From Trematomus loennbergii (taxonomy: Eukaryota; Chordata; Actinopteri; Perciformes; Nototheniidae), in the NCBI GenBank assembly GCA_012861695.1, contig JAAOOA010000026.1, positions 9,766,661 through 9,830,660 on the forward strand: a stretch of DNA of 64,000 nt, in the 5' to 3' direction. Below the pieces are notes generated by a model. The model was not told the DNA's origin. It did no database searches and saw only the letters and a program-made list of their open reading frames with translations. The position numbers were made by a program, and so were the translations under genes. The stretch's first letter is position 1, and each line of letters starts with the position of its first letter. Positions 14,201-27,418 of this stretch are shown one piece after another.

Positions 14201-17200
14201 AGGTCTCATTTCTTTAAGGCTGATACAGATCACTCCCCAACGATCGAGCCCCTCGGTCTGTTTGTAGCCCTGCATTTTAATGTTGATTTCATAACTGTGC
14301 CTTGACATAGTATAGAAGACACAGACGTATTCCTCCATGCTATAGCGTTATGTAACACAAACTGTTTTCTGCGTTCTGTCGCAGTATTCTTTTCTCCTAA
14401 GCATCCAGTTTGTCACATCGAATCAAATCAAGAGAGAATTTATAGCTCAACCGTGTAGTACATTTTACACGCTGCACATTTGCATTATGGTACACTCTGT
14501 ACAGAGAGGATTTATAATGATTGGCACAGCAGCGCAAATATGCTTTTATCTTTATTTGGAAGTAAGATATTGAGAGTTAATCCTTCCTGTTTGTGTTATT
14601 TCTGCTGTGCGTAGAGGTAACATAAGTAAGATTAATAAAAGACCTCCTTTTTTTAACACTTATCTGTTAAAAATGTAATTCCTGTTTGTGTTGTGCAACA
14701 TGTTTCCCACATTCGTATCTAAGGGGTCCATGAGTGTTGCATGACAGAGTATAGCTGAAAGCCAGTAGAGGATGTACTGCACTGTCTTCAAGGACTTTTT
14801 GACTATTGTGTTTGTAAATTGGGGATTTGGCCCATATTTTTAACGAATTGTGACAGATGCTATTACATTCCTTTTTTTCTCCTGTTCCCAGCACCGCTGT
14901 CATTTCACTCAGTGTTGACATCAACATTACTACTTTCCCCAAAACTTCAAAGTTTTCAAAGAACCAAGTGACTGATCTGAGATGTCAAAACCGCGCAGCC
15001 CCGAGCTGCTGCGTTGACGCCGCACAATAGAACAAGCCTTTATCAGCACATCCGCTAAATGTTTCACTGAAATGTAATCCAAATCCAAATGAGCTTTGGG
15101 GCTATTTTTTCCTTCATAGAAAATGTGCCATTATCCCCATGAAACTAGAGGACACTGGATGGTGTGTGCAGTCTCTGCTTTCATGTTTCACACAACATTT
15201 GCTACAGAAACGTGTGACAGATTGAACTTGCTATAAAGAATTGTCATTAACACAAGGAACATTTTCCAAAAGTATTCATTGATGCTTAAACTAAGTTGAG
15301 TTAGACAAACTGGTTCAGGAAATGTTCAGTGTTAGCCCACAGTCTGATATGAGGCCTGCAGGCATATTCAGATGATACACAGGAAAACATGAGCAGTTCC
15401 TTACCGGCCCACTTCTCAAGGATGAGCTTTTACATTAGACCCTCTCTCCCACGGCCGGGCCGCGCATGTATTATACAGAAGCCCGAAGGCAAAACAGCTT
15501 AGATCGATCGGATGAATAAACGGGTCGAGACCAAAGCGTTGATGAAGCAGACATTGATCTGACCAATACCACGAGTCCCTGGAACAGCATCCACATCCAA
15601 TGTTTCTCGAGTGCTTTTATTTCATTTCCCTGAAACAATTCAAGTGTCTCCTTGCATGCTCAGCGGAAAGAACATTTAATTTTGTATTACAGAGTTTGTC
15701 TTGCAATCTGATTTACCATATACAGTATTTCAGTCAGAGCATATAGTTTGAGTTTGGCGTCTAGGCTCGGGCCTCATCACTCCACAGATTTACAAAGAAC
15801 ATTGAGTGATGATTAGATAACTATCCCCCCGAGCCTACAGGTGGAAGCTGGGGTGGAGCTGGGGTGGTGGTGGGGCAGACAAGCAGCAGCAACATGAAAC
15901 ACAGCAGCAGGAACATGAACATAGCAATAGCAAGTGAACACAGCAGTGGCAGCAGCAGCATAGTGAGGCAGAGGCAGGAAGACCTGGCAGCTTAAATAGA
16001 GTGGCATGTTTAGGAGAATGTGTTGGTTGGTTGTAAGAGGGACGAGGTGCGTCACGTGTTAATGTATCCTTGGTGCTCGAGTTGACTGCCTGAACTAGCT
16101 CGCAGGCTTCGCCCCATATCTGTGATCTGATGTTTGCCTGATATCTGCAGATGGGCTACAGATTTAGCAAAACAAGTAAATATTACTAAAATATTTAAAC
16201 AGAAGCAAGATATGGGTATTTCTCATCCTTTACTATCAAGCTGCAGTTTATGAGTTGTACATTATTTATTAATGGTTATTAAATATTTTAGCAATGCTTT
16301 AGAGATCAGTAATAGATATTAGACCATTTTTTGTAATAGCCCTAAATAAGAGCATCTTTTTGGATGCCAGGTTGTTGTATTTACTACTCAAGCAATACTT
16401 TTGCAATCTAAAAATAATAATATTAATGTTTTTTTTGCTTTAATCTTAACTTTTCAAGCTAACCACATGCTGGCACTGGCTTCGTGCAAGGCATACTGAG
16501 TGGTTTTGTTCTTCTGATTCATGAATCATCGAGAAAGATATTAGCATTATACCAAATCCTTTAATTACTTTGTATTATAAGCTGATTAGGTTACAACTTG
16601 TCTATAAATCATCACTATGTGATCATATGATGCTGCTATTAGTTTCAGGGAACAAACCATCTACGAATTTGTTCTCTTTTAATAGATACCTTGTCATCCA
16701 ACTGAAGCCCCAGTGAATTGCGATTGCTTAGGCAGAAATAAAAAGGTAAAAAAGTTTAAGATATTGATTTTAACAAACAAGAAAGTATTTCTAGCATACA
16801 CCAGCTACTGTATTGTTATAATGAATCCCACAGTAAATGAACATGAAAAATATATGGCCTCTGTCTCTTGATGTATTACTGATTCATGAGAGTAAATGAA
16901 GGGGAACATGTATTCTACGTGGGCGGATGGATTACAAGTTTCTCCTGCCATTCCTTTTAACTCTCACCCCTGTGGCAGAATATTGAAAGGTTGTAAGATT
17001 CTCCTGAAAAGAAATTCACAGTATCTAGAAGAAATGACATGTTGGCTGTTCCCTCTCAGCCCTTTTCAGAAAATGTTCACCTCTCCAGCACTTCGTCTAT
17101 TTCAGTTGAAGTGAAAAGGGTTTGGTTGCATTCGAGCGGAAATTGATTAGCGGAATGGTAAAGTAGGAAGGCTGCTGACTAACGCTAAAGATGAGCACTT

Positions 17201-20200
17201 ACATTTTGTAACGTTAGGAGACTGAGTGGAGTTTCACCTGACACTTAGGCACACCAGAAGTGGTTGAATACAGACATTAATGGACCTGCTTTGACCTTCA
17301 ATAAAGAAGCTTCCCTCTTGGATGTTTAGTAGAAAAGGAGAAAGCCTTAGCAATAAAATAATAACTTAAAAATAAACCCAGTAGAGTAGAGCGTGCAGAT
17401 CTCCGCCAGATGCGCTCCCTCTTCCCTCCCACACAAAGATTATCTGAATCTCACTAAATTGTCCCTTCTTCCTTCCGGAGATAACAAAAACAGGGATTTA
17501 TTCATCTCATATCGTGCCTTACTTAAGTGGATCATGAATGCTTAGTGAAATGGCCTAAACAGGATAATTGTCCTCCATTGAGTTGAAGTATCTCTTATAG
17601 TTCTTCTGAAAAATGGAAAACAAAAGTATGATTACGAATGAAATGGGAGCAGGATAAGAAGTCAAAGGGGACCTTGGACGGAGCCGTGTGGTACTCCACA
17701 GTTGAATGGAACATCAGATGAGCCAACATTACCAGGATTAACTACAATCAGCTTTTTGAGAGGTGCGTATCCTACACCGTTTCTGAGACAACAAATTAAG
17801 ATGTTATGATTTTCTCACGGGGGAAAGGAAATCAAGCCCAACTATAAAAGAAGGAAGGCAGTATAAAAGTATAAACAAATAGCGAGATTTATTAAATTAA
17901 AGCTGGTGTAAAAACCTCAAAACTGAGAGAGCAAGCTAGGTAAACAAAAGGAAAGTAACAAAGCAAAACAAGATGACAAGAGGAAAGGGGAGCTACAAAT
18001 CACAAGGAGAACACATGGAAAAATACAGAAACAGGAAAAGCTGAACAACACTGTTCAAGACATTAAAGGGCGGTGGTGGCAAAGTCCATAGGGACTTGGC
18101 TTGGCAACTGGAAGGTCATCAGTTCAAGTCCCGGAAAGACCAAGTGCTACCGAAGTGTCCCTGAGCAAGGCACAGTTCCCTACACTGCTCCCTGGGCGCC
18201 GTACATAATGGCAGCCCACTGCTCCTAACACTAGAATGGGTCAAAGGCAGAGACCACTGAAATTCCCCTTATCTTAAATGGTCCAATGATGACGGACTGA
18301 CACGAAAACACTTTGACAGACAGGCTTATATAGAGACAGGACTAATAACATTGTCAAGACACAGCTGGAGAGGGTAGGTAAAGACATAAGGGCAGCCAGG
18401 AGATCACACACAGTTGGAAAGAATCAGAGCAAGGCAAACAATTAGAAAGGCTGGAAAGATTCTGAGATCTTTAGTGGAAGTGGACACAGTTTATACTTTG
18501 TCAGAAATTAGATTTTAAACAGCTGTTCACTCTTTCTTTGGAGCGGAAGTGTGTTGTGTGCATTTGTTGCTGGGCTTTCTGAGTAAATATCTGCATAAAC
18601 CCTGGCAGCCTGTCAGATCAAACCATTCTAGGTTTGTTATTTAGTATGAACTCTAACTGTTAGTACAATAACATATAAATACAGGTTCAATCTCTAATTC
18701 TCTAGCAGCATTTCTTTTAAAACACTGTTAATAGTTCATTAAAAGACACATTTTATGATTTTGTTCTGACTTTTTCTTTTAGCTTGACTTCTTTGTCTGC
18801 ACTCAATTTTAACGTCACAAAAACAAAAATGCGTTATTTCTCACCGCTGGGATTTACATAGATAACAGCAAGGACCCTTGTTAGGTGCGTAAAGTTAACA
18901 ACATCCCTGAGGAAAGACACTCCATGGAAAGCAATTAGACAGCCATCCTTAGCCCCCATTACGCAGCCAATCGTTTGACATACTCTGCTCTTATTAGATT
19001 CCTGCACTGTAGTATCAGTTGCTTCTCAGGATGCCAATACATTGATGTCCCCTCAGTTGTTTGCTTTTAAATGACTCCCGATGCAGTGTCGTTGTTGTTC
19101 GCATCATGTTTATGCAGGAAGACTATCCTTTGAAGTTGTTTTTGTCTAAACTGGTCCAAGAGGATATGCACCACAGCCTACGAGCATGGCAGCCACATCA
19201 GAGGGAGCGAGATGAGGCATGTTGTTTATGTTGTTATCATTTCATGCTGATGGACTACAGTGCACACTGGCTTTACAAATGCTCGCTGTGCCCCCGGGCT
19301 TGCAGCCAGCCGAGCAGCCGGTGGGTGGAGTTGAGCCCACAGAACTCGGAGGCGGAGGATTTGGAAGAAAGACTAAAGTCGTCTTTACTCCGCCTCATTA
19401 GAAGCACATTAGAGCCCACCGTGCACCACCCACTGAGCTACACCGCCTGACCTGTTCTCAGCAGCTCTTTCTACACACGCTTTGGCACACAGGTGTAAGG
19501 GCAGGGCTCCAGCACAAGCAGAAAAACCCTCCTATAAATAAGTCCAAGAGAAAGTTGATGCCCATGATCGGTTTCATTACAGTAAAGTGCAGAAGCTGCG
19601 CAGTCGACAGTAAAAACGCTGAAGTCACAGGAGTGGTGGAGTGTGCCAAAAAGCTGCAGATGCAGTCAGACTTTCCTGGCCTTTTCAGATGCAACAGTCA
19701 GTCAATAATGTGTGAATGCTGAAACTATTAGTCAGTGAACACATTGGTCAAATAAAAATAAAATGAAACAGTTAATAAATAATTTAAGGAATTTGTAATG
19801 CATAAAAGTCAAATATGTAGTGGTTTCAGCTTCAGTGGGACATTTTTTATTGGGGTTATTTTTGGCTACCATGAACATCTGTCACTGTTTTCTGACATTT
19901 TGAGGACTACATTTTGAGCATGGTTTAAAAAGCATTGAATAAAAAGGATTTCTAATACATTTACAAATACTGTACACTATTCAAAAGAGAATTACTAAAG
20001 TGCGGGTACAAGTGCTTCAGATAGTCAATTACAGACGGTAACATGTATAAGACTGTGAGAAAACAATAAGAAAATAGCATAAGAAACAGAAAGAGCAAGA
20101 AAGTGAGAGGCAAGTGAGCAAGAGTGAGGATATGAAGGAGGGCGAGATGAATTATAGCCCACTCCTGGAATCAATAATCTTGCGAAGCACGGCCCCAGTG

Positions 20201-22146
20201 TGCTACAGATCTTTTTTTCCCCTTAACCAAGCAGAAAGGGTGACAGATGTAGAGAGCAGAGCCTGAGGATTTTGCAGGCTCCCAGAGAGATGCAGGGAAA
20301 ATCCTCGCTGTGTCTGAAGGCGCTGAGGGGCGAGCGGAGGCAAACAGACTAAGGCAAAGACAGGATAAACCTTAAACAGAACATTTCTCTCCTATTTGTC
20401 ACAAAGTCTCCCACGCTCCTTGCTTGTTTTCATTTGTTTGGCAGATGTCTTCCCTGGGAGTCTTAATGCCAGTGTAAACAAAAGGAGTCTAATTCGCTGC
20501 AGCTATGTCTCACTCTTCAGCTCTACTATGACATGCATGCAGCTTCCTTATAGCTCTTTGTTGCATTTTTAACCACACTTTGCAATCTGAGACAAAATGT
20601 TCTCCATATAGCAGAGTGCTATCAGAGGCAGCGAGGAATACAATGATCCAACCTGACAAGTGTGATAGTTGTAGTGGTGTCTTTCCTTAAGAGGGATTCA
20701 CCTCACACCTGTTGGCTGAAGTCATTTGGACTGAAATAGATGATCACCTACCTCTATTGCTCTTGTATTCTTATCCATTATTGTCCCTTTATCGTGTGTT
20801 TGCCGATCCATCTCTACCCTTATAACTTCCTGTCTGTTACCAAAAATATGTATCACATTCTGACATAACATAAAGGACAGGTAGGTAGCAGTAAGTAGTA
20901 GTGTACGTTTTATTATAGATCAATGGCACTCAAAGACATCATTTTTAAACCGTCCATCAGTACGGAGTCGACTGGCTGCAACAGAACTAGAAAAACACCA
21001 GTGAGTTTCTCGTGTTTGTTTGTTTTTATTTGTTTATCCACCATCAGACAGATGTGACCTGATTTTATAAATCCAAATAAAAAGATGCAGCTGTGTCCTG
21101 AATCCCTGTTTGCAAATGACCTATGTCCCAAGGTGCTTTTTTGCCTACTATTTTCCAATAATTTATTTATATATGTATTGACTTAATGACTTAGAGAGCT
21201 GGCTTAGAGATAGCTTGTCAGAGAAGCGTGACACCTGAAACTGAAAACAGCTGTTTTTTGTTGTTGTAAGACATTCTGCCCAGGAGACATCATTGTGTTG
21301 ACTCAGGGACACATTTAAATGCAAATTATATTCTTTACAATATTGATTGCAACACTCTACTATTTTCTTTTTGTGCATGCTTTGCAGTTCCCTTGTACTT
21401 GTGGGACAGTGTGGCACTCATTAGAGAGCGCTTCAAAATCAATAAAAGATTGTTTGAAACTGCCATTACGAAAGACATTTTATGTTTTTTGAGCAACAAC
21501 CTGTACACAATTTGATGTTTCTTTTTCTCTTCTGTCCCACAGTCTGAAGACCACCCTGAAGAAGAAGGTTACCGGTGACCTGGTCAACCTGTCAGGCATC
21601 CCGCTGTCCGGCCGAGACGTCCACCGCGTGGCCTTCTACCTGCAGAGCAGCAGCGAGGCGGTGTCCACGGTGGACCTGAGCTTCACCGAGCTGCGGGACG
21701 AGAGCTTACGGCTGCTGCTGCCCAACCTCGGCTGCCTGCCCAAACTCGCCATACTGGCCGTGAATGGCAACCGCCTGACGATGGCCATCCTGAAAGACCT
21801 GACGGATGCAGTGAAGGATCCCAAGAAGTTCCCCAGCCTGGCCTGGGTGGACCTGGGCAACAACCTAGACATCTTCACCGTGCCGCAGCCGCTGCTCGTG
21901 GCTCTGCGGCGCCGCTTCGGTTTACGCAGCAGCCTCCCGACCATTTATGAGTACAGGGAGGCGCAGACGTTCAGCGGATACAACCCGAACTTGGAGACGT
22001 CAGTGGAGGAGCCCAGTCTGTACGAGGAGGGCGATGGAGAGGAGGAGGAGAAAGAGGAGGAGGAGGACAGGCTGGAGCTACGAGCATGGGGATGTAGAGA
22101 AGGAAATACGTCAAAAGATGTGCCGCTGCACTTCAGTGGGAGGTGA
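2137..22146 (+). CDS. lrrc75b: Leucine-rich repeat-containing protein 75B (partial, 3' three exons)
   Basis: Three exons, 2137-2265, 5047-5159 and 21543-22146, join in frame (phase 0, then a TG|T cysteine codon) to give 281 residues and a TGA stop; exon 1 is outside the window. The start of the fragment (D-L-G-L, then ILYKNAAFLNLVDPISHELL), the KICRQLIYHLTPHSK segment and the LNG-type leucine-rich repeats (AVNGNRL, AWVDLGNNLD) match vertebrate LRRC75/FAM211 proteins. The AFLNLVDPISH and LARDLQCPK wording fits the B paralogue better than LRRC75A. The last ~60 residues are divergent and acidic (E-rich run at 22029-22072). The cellular role is poorly known: a small LRR protein with no enzymatic motif or membrane segment visible here. 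Exons are free of frameshifts, unlike the neighbouring genes. An AATAAA at 22261 is a plausible polyadenylation signal. Confidence 0.88.
2266..5046. other. lrrc75b intron, no gene seen
   Basis: Non-coding between two lrrc75b exons. Contains a G-rich patch near 4063-4110 and AT-rich sequence. No conserved peptide, RNA gene or recognised transposon was found. Confidence 0.6.
5047..5159 (+). CDS. lrrc75b: lrrc75b coding exon (third in family order)
   Basis: 113 nt, acceptor AAAG, donor GTGAGT. Encodes KICRQLIYHLTPHSKW and the basic RRKSQA stretch, ending in the first two bases of a cysteine codon completed by the next exon. Confidence 0.87.
5484..5640. mobile_element. hAT (Tol2-like) terminal fragment
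   Basis: Begins CAGAGATGGCAAAAGTAC and contains several TACTCAAGTAA and AAAGTAC motifs, the typical subterminal pattern of Tol2-type hAT elements in fish. The opposite terminus was not found, so this is a fragment of a non-autonomous copy. It lies in lrrc75b intron 2. Confidence 0.45.
5641..6242. other. lrrc75b intron 2 segment, no gene seen
   Basis: AT-rich intronic sequence between the Tol2-like fragment and the LINE. May include the rest of the hAT copy; no reading frame with recognisable similarity. Confidence 0.5.
6473..6835 (-). pseudogene. LINE reverse transcriptase C-terminal domain (shifted frame)
   Basis: Continues the LINE protein in a different frame. The segment LHWLPVRFRIDFKILLFVFK followed by LNGLAPAYI and the GPRLWNTLP motif is characteristic of L2/CR1 clade elements. 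A stop codon and 3' UTR follow toward 6251. Confidence 0.85.
6826..8811 (-). pseudogene. LINE endonuclease-reverse transcriptase ORF2 fragment
   Basis: An open frame of about 660 residues. It opens inside the APE-type endonuclease (LISGDFNVH, then ISDHLPV) and contains the reverse transcriptase motifs PQGSILGPILF and the catalytic YADD box (CYADDVQIY). The first ATG comes from the flanking duplication, so it is not the natural start. The frame closes at 6826 through a one-base loss in an A run near 6837-6842; the next frame continues with LQLVQNAAARLLTGH and the L2-type DHITPILASLHWLPV segment. The endonuclease N-terminus and any ORF1 are missing. Confidence 0.88.
8820..11218. other. lrrc75b intron 2 segment, no gene seen
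   Basis: No conserved coding, RNA or transposon signal. A pyrimidine-rich patch lies at 10110-10250 and a short GGTATT tandem at 10809-10832. Confidence 0.55.
11220..11482 (-). mobile_element. MITE-like repeat, AAAGGGGCCCTATTATGC family, copy 1
   Basis: Reverse orientation copy ending in GCATAATAGGGCCCCTTTA. Shares the internal block with CAATCAGAGCAGACTGGGCT and AACATTAAAGCATG with copies at 30400, 48590, 51945 and 57880. No coding capacity. The left end lacks a clear terminal repeat. Confidence 0.7.
11483..18060. other. lrrc75b intron 2 segment, no gene seen
   Basis: Long AT-rich intronic stretch. An imperfect CAG-rich purine tract occurs at about 15881-15965. No coding exon with recognisable similarity, no tRNA or rRNA, no clear transposon ends. 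Confidence 0.55.
15881..15965. repeat. Imperfect CAG/ACA-rich tract
   Basis: Degenerate short repeats of AGCAGCAGCAACATGA-like and GAACATGAACATAGC type. Simple-sequence, not an open coding repeat. Confidence 0.5.
18064..18300 (+). mobile_element. tRNA-derived SINE
   Basis: The head GGTGGTGGCAAAGTCCATAG and the box-B-like sequence GGTCATCAGTTCAAGTCCC resemble RNA polymerase III internal promoter boxes. They are followed by the unrelated body (GAGCAAGGCAC, CTCCCTGGGCGCCG) typical of fish tRNA-type SINEs. It cannot be a functional tRNA because the cloverleaf does not fold beyond the box B arm. Confidence 0.65.
18301..21542. other. lrrc75b intron 2 end, no gene seen
   Basis: Nothing recognisable apart from the polypyrimidine tract and CCCACAG acceptor before 21543. 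Confidence 0.55.
21543..22146 (+). CDS. lrrc75b: lrrc75b terminal coding exon with leucine-rich repeats
   Basis: 604 nt after a CCCACAG acceptor. Carries the LSGIPLSGRDV motif, the LRR strand motifs (LDLSF-type and AVNGNRL), and AWVDLGNNLD, then an acidic tail and TGA at 22144-22146. It is GC-rich compared with the surrounding intron. Confidence 0.92.
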
Positions 22147-22260
22147 TCGCCAGCAGCTGCTTTCTTTAGACTGGCTGCCCCTTACATCCCTCAGAATCAC
22201 CTCTGTTAGCAGCTGTCATTGTGGCAGATGCTTACCACTTGTTTCCTAAAATAACTTTAA

Positions 22261-22266
22261 AATAAA
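22261..22266 (+). terminator. Candidate lrrc75b polyadenylation signal
   Basis: AATAAA 115 bp after the lrrc75b stop codon, before the MITE that starts near 22347. Further signals may exist downstream. Confidence 0.4.
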
Positions 22267-22346
22267 TAGCTGTGTTGTGTCCCTATGGATGACTATTGAA
22301 ACGATGCAGGCAGCTCTGTGGTCGTACAACGTTTTTATTTATTAAG

Positions 22347-22715
22347 TTTAAAGGTGGGGTAGGTAAGTTTGAGAAACCGGCTCGAGATACACTTGTTATA
22401 TTCCATGGAATGCTCTTACATCCCGATAGCAATGAATATCTTAAGTGCTTTGACAAAAAATCCATAAAAAAATGTCATCTGTGGAAGCCGTAGTACTGTA
22501 AAAAGCACGACCAATCATAAATAACTGGATGGCCTACCTGCCTGTCAGCCTTCCATCTGTGCACAAACGTATCTCGTGCCCTCATTGGTCATGTGCACGT
22601 TTGTGTGTGTTGGAGGAGGGGCTCTGTAAGGAAGTGGCAGATTTTTCCGGCTGTGTAATTTCAAATTCTTGCGCACTCGAGCTGGTTTCTCCAAAATTAC
22701 CTACCCCACCTTTAA
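22347..22715. mobile_element. MITE with ~30-bp terminal inverted repeats
   Basis: The left end TTTAAAGGTGGGGTAGGTAA and the right end TTACCTACCCCACCTTTAA are inverted copies, and the match continues through GAGAAACC / GGTTTCTCC. About 365 bp, no transposase. It sits 200 bp after the lrrc75b stop, so it may form part of longer 3' UTR transcripts. Confidence 0.85.
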
Positions 22716-25161
<2,446 letters not shown>

Positions 25162-25353
25162 TTAACCCTTGTGTGGTGTTCATATTTTTGTTACTCAGCC
25201 AGTGGTCTGGTGGACCCGCTGCCTTTTTGGGCTTCAATTCAACAAAATCAAACTATTTTATGTTGAAATACTCAACAGATGTTTACTTCATCTCAATTAC
25301 AAGCAATATAAACTGCATATATGGTTAATATTTGCCCTTTTACATTTGTTAGA

Positions 25354-25965
25354 TCACATTAAAGTGCTACTCGTTTTTTTGCCCGCTGACCAGCTGGTCC
25401 TGTGGATCGTCTTTTTTGTATGCTCAATCTCATCCTCTGTCACGAACGAGCTGAGAACCAAAATGCAACACACGGGAGACCAGGGGAAGTCCGTAACCAG
25501 CTTTATTATAACTAGTTTCCACAGAAAAGTTCTGGTGTAAGACAAACCGGCAGACAGTAGGCTGGTCGGGGACAGGCGAGGGTTCCAGGAGTAGGCAAGA
25601 CGGAAGACGCAGGGACAGGCAAGGTCGAAACCGGAGCAATCTGGAGGTAATGCTGGAAAGAACTGCATGCTGCGATTCTGCGAAGTGATCTGGCACTGAG
25701 GTGAGAGTGAAGGGGGCCGTAACAGAGTGTGAGAGAGAAACAGGATGTGACTAAGGTGACTGAGAAATACTAATGCTGAAAATAGGTGAGTGAGGGAGCA
25801 GATTGTGACATCCTCTTCTTCAAAGTCACTGTCAGACTCAGAATTCTCAGAAATGTGATCCTCACATTCTGAAACCTTTTCCTCTTCCTCTACATTATCA
25901 TCAAATGGTTATCTTTCTTCCAGAATCATTTGCAAGGCCCTCTGAGCAGAGAATCTTTTGGCCAT
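25354..25965 (-). pseudogene. piggyBac transposase N-terminal fragment, split by an LTR
   Basis: From an ATG at 25965 the - strand reads MAKRFSAQRALQMILEE, a stop at 25911-25909, then an acidic run rich in Glu, Asp and Ser ending SDSDFEEED. This acidic N-terminus is typical of piggyBac-like transposases. The frame resumes on the far side of the inserted LTR (DEIEH and on) and stops at 25354. The catalytic Asp domain is absent, so the protein is dead. Confidence 0.7.
25438..25810 (-). mobile_element. Solo LTR (373 bp) inserted in the piggyBac remnant
   Basis: Ends are TGTCAC and GTGACA (TG...CA with short inverted repeats), flanked by a 5-bp duplication TCCTC (25433-25437 and 25811-25815). 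An AATAAA on the - strand near 25500 suggests a - strand orientation. The sequence resembles gypsy-type LTRs. There is no internal region, so it is a solo LTR left by recombination. Confidence 0.75.
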
Positions 25966-26057
25966 CAGTTGTGATAAGGACCCAAACTGGCAAAGCTTTA
26001 TTTATTCTGTCTCGCCCCAAATTTGCAGCTGGGATAGTGTGAAAAAAATAAAGATTG

Positions 26058-27180
26058 GTTCCCGCAAGATGCATGCGTCGCTGGATTAGTGATGCCTGTG
26101 AGGAGTCAGACTCCTTTGCAATTTATCAGGTTGTCGTGCCAACAGCCTATCGTTCTCAGGTGATGTCCTTGGCTCATGATCATCCGTGGTCAGGTCACAT
26201 GGGGGTGACAAAAACGTATGAGAGTTTTAAAACACTTCTTTTGGCCAGGACTCAAGTCTGATGTAGTTCTTTATTGTCGAACATGTCATGTGTGCCAAGT
26301 GGGCTGGTAAACCGAATCAGGTGATTCACCCTGCTCCCTCATTCCCATTCCGGTAATGGGAGAGCCATTTGAAAGGGTGATTGTGGATTGTGTGGGACCC
26401 TTGCCAAAAACTAAAACTGGAAACCAGTTTCTCTTAACTGTCATGTGTGCCTCCACTAGGTTTCCAGAAGCCATCCCACTACGGAAAATCACTGCCCCGG
26501 TCATCACCAAGGCACTTCTGAAGTTTTTCTCCATGTTTGGTCTACCGAAGGTAGTTCAAACAGACCAAGGTACCAACTTCATGTCTAAAGTGTTTGCCCG
26601 GGTACTTGACACTTTAGGTATCAAGCATGTGACATCCAGCCCATATCATCCTGAAAGTCAGGGGGCATTAGAGAGGTTTCACCAGACTATGAAATGCATG
26701 TTAAGAAAACATTGCCACGAGTCTCATAAAGATTGGGATGACGGTGTTCCTTTTGTGTTATTTGCTGCCCGTGAAGCTGTTCAGGAGTCTCTAGGTTTTA
26801 GTCCTGCTGAGCTAGTGTTTGGACATGAGGTCAGAGGTCCTTTAAGAGTTCTTAAAGAGCATTTGATCATGCCAACGAAAAAAGTTTGCAGTATCCGGAG
26901 TATGTCGCCAAACTAAGGGATCGTCTACAAGGGAAGATGAAGAAACGCTACGACCAGAAGGCGGTAGCGCGCTTGTTTCAGCCAGGTGACAAGGTGTTGG
27001 TTCTACTGCCTGTACCTGGTTCTGCTCTGTCTACTAAATTTCTGGTCCTTATGTTGTAGATAAAGCTCGGTGAAACAAATTACGTCATTCAAACACCTGA
27101 CCGCAGACGTCCTACCAGAGTGTGTCATATCAACATGCTGAAGAAGTACTGCACCAGGGATGACCAAAATGAATCTTCCA
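26058..27180 (+). pseudogene. gypsy integrase, frame-broken
   Basis: An N-terminal zinc-binding region (HPWSGHMGVTKTY) is followed, after a frame break near 26240-26350, by the catalytic core. The core keeps the D,D(35)E triad: Asp in VDCVGPLP, Asp in TDQGTNF and Glu in ESQGALERF. A GPY/F-type C-terminal module (KRYDQK, then GPYVVDK) occurs in other frames between 26917 and 27180. At least three frame breaks make it inactive. It is a metavirus-type transposon relic, not a host gene. Confidence 0.85.
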
Positions 27181-27418
27181 AAGCTCACCAGGTGGAGACA
27201 ACCGTCTCTCCTATGGCTTCAGTTTCAAGGGTGAGCTCAAATGAGATGAGGATGAGTTGGTGATGCGTAGTGCAACACCACAGGGGGCAAGACTAAGCAA
27301 TACTGAGGTATTGGCTGATTTGCCCAATTACTTGTCTCATCTTCCTGATAACCAGGAAATTATTTGCTATGTTTATTGTCAGGTCCAAACATACTGTTTG
27401 GATTTATATGTGTGGGGG

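Larger units (their letters stand above)
25162..26057 (-). mobile_element. piggyBac-type DNA transposon remnant
   Basis: A TTAA at 25162-25165 is followed directly by a CCCTTGTGTGGTGTTC terminus, fitting piggyBac insertion at TTAA. On the - strand the right part encodes the start of a transposase. The middle is deleted, the other terminal repeat was not found, and a 373-bp LTR-like sequence is inserted at 25438-25810. The right border is taken where gypsy sequence starts. Confidence 0.7.

Noticed and set aside
18064..18150. A functional tRNA gene
   Set aside because: Only box-like sequences are present and the arms do not pair into a cloverleaf; a SINE body follows.
2137..22146. LRRC75A instead of LRRC75B
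   Set aside because: AFLNLVDPISH and LARDLQCPK match the B form, whereas LRRC75A has SFRNLVDPITH and ARYIHCPK-type sequence. Not absolute, since fish have extra paralogues.
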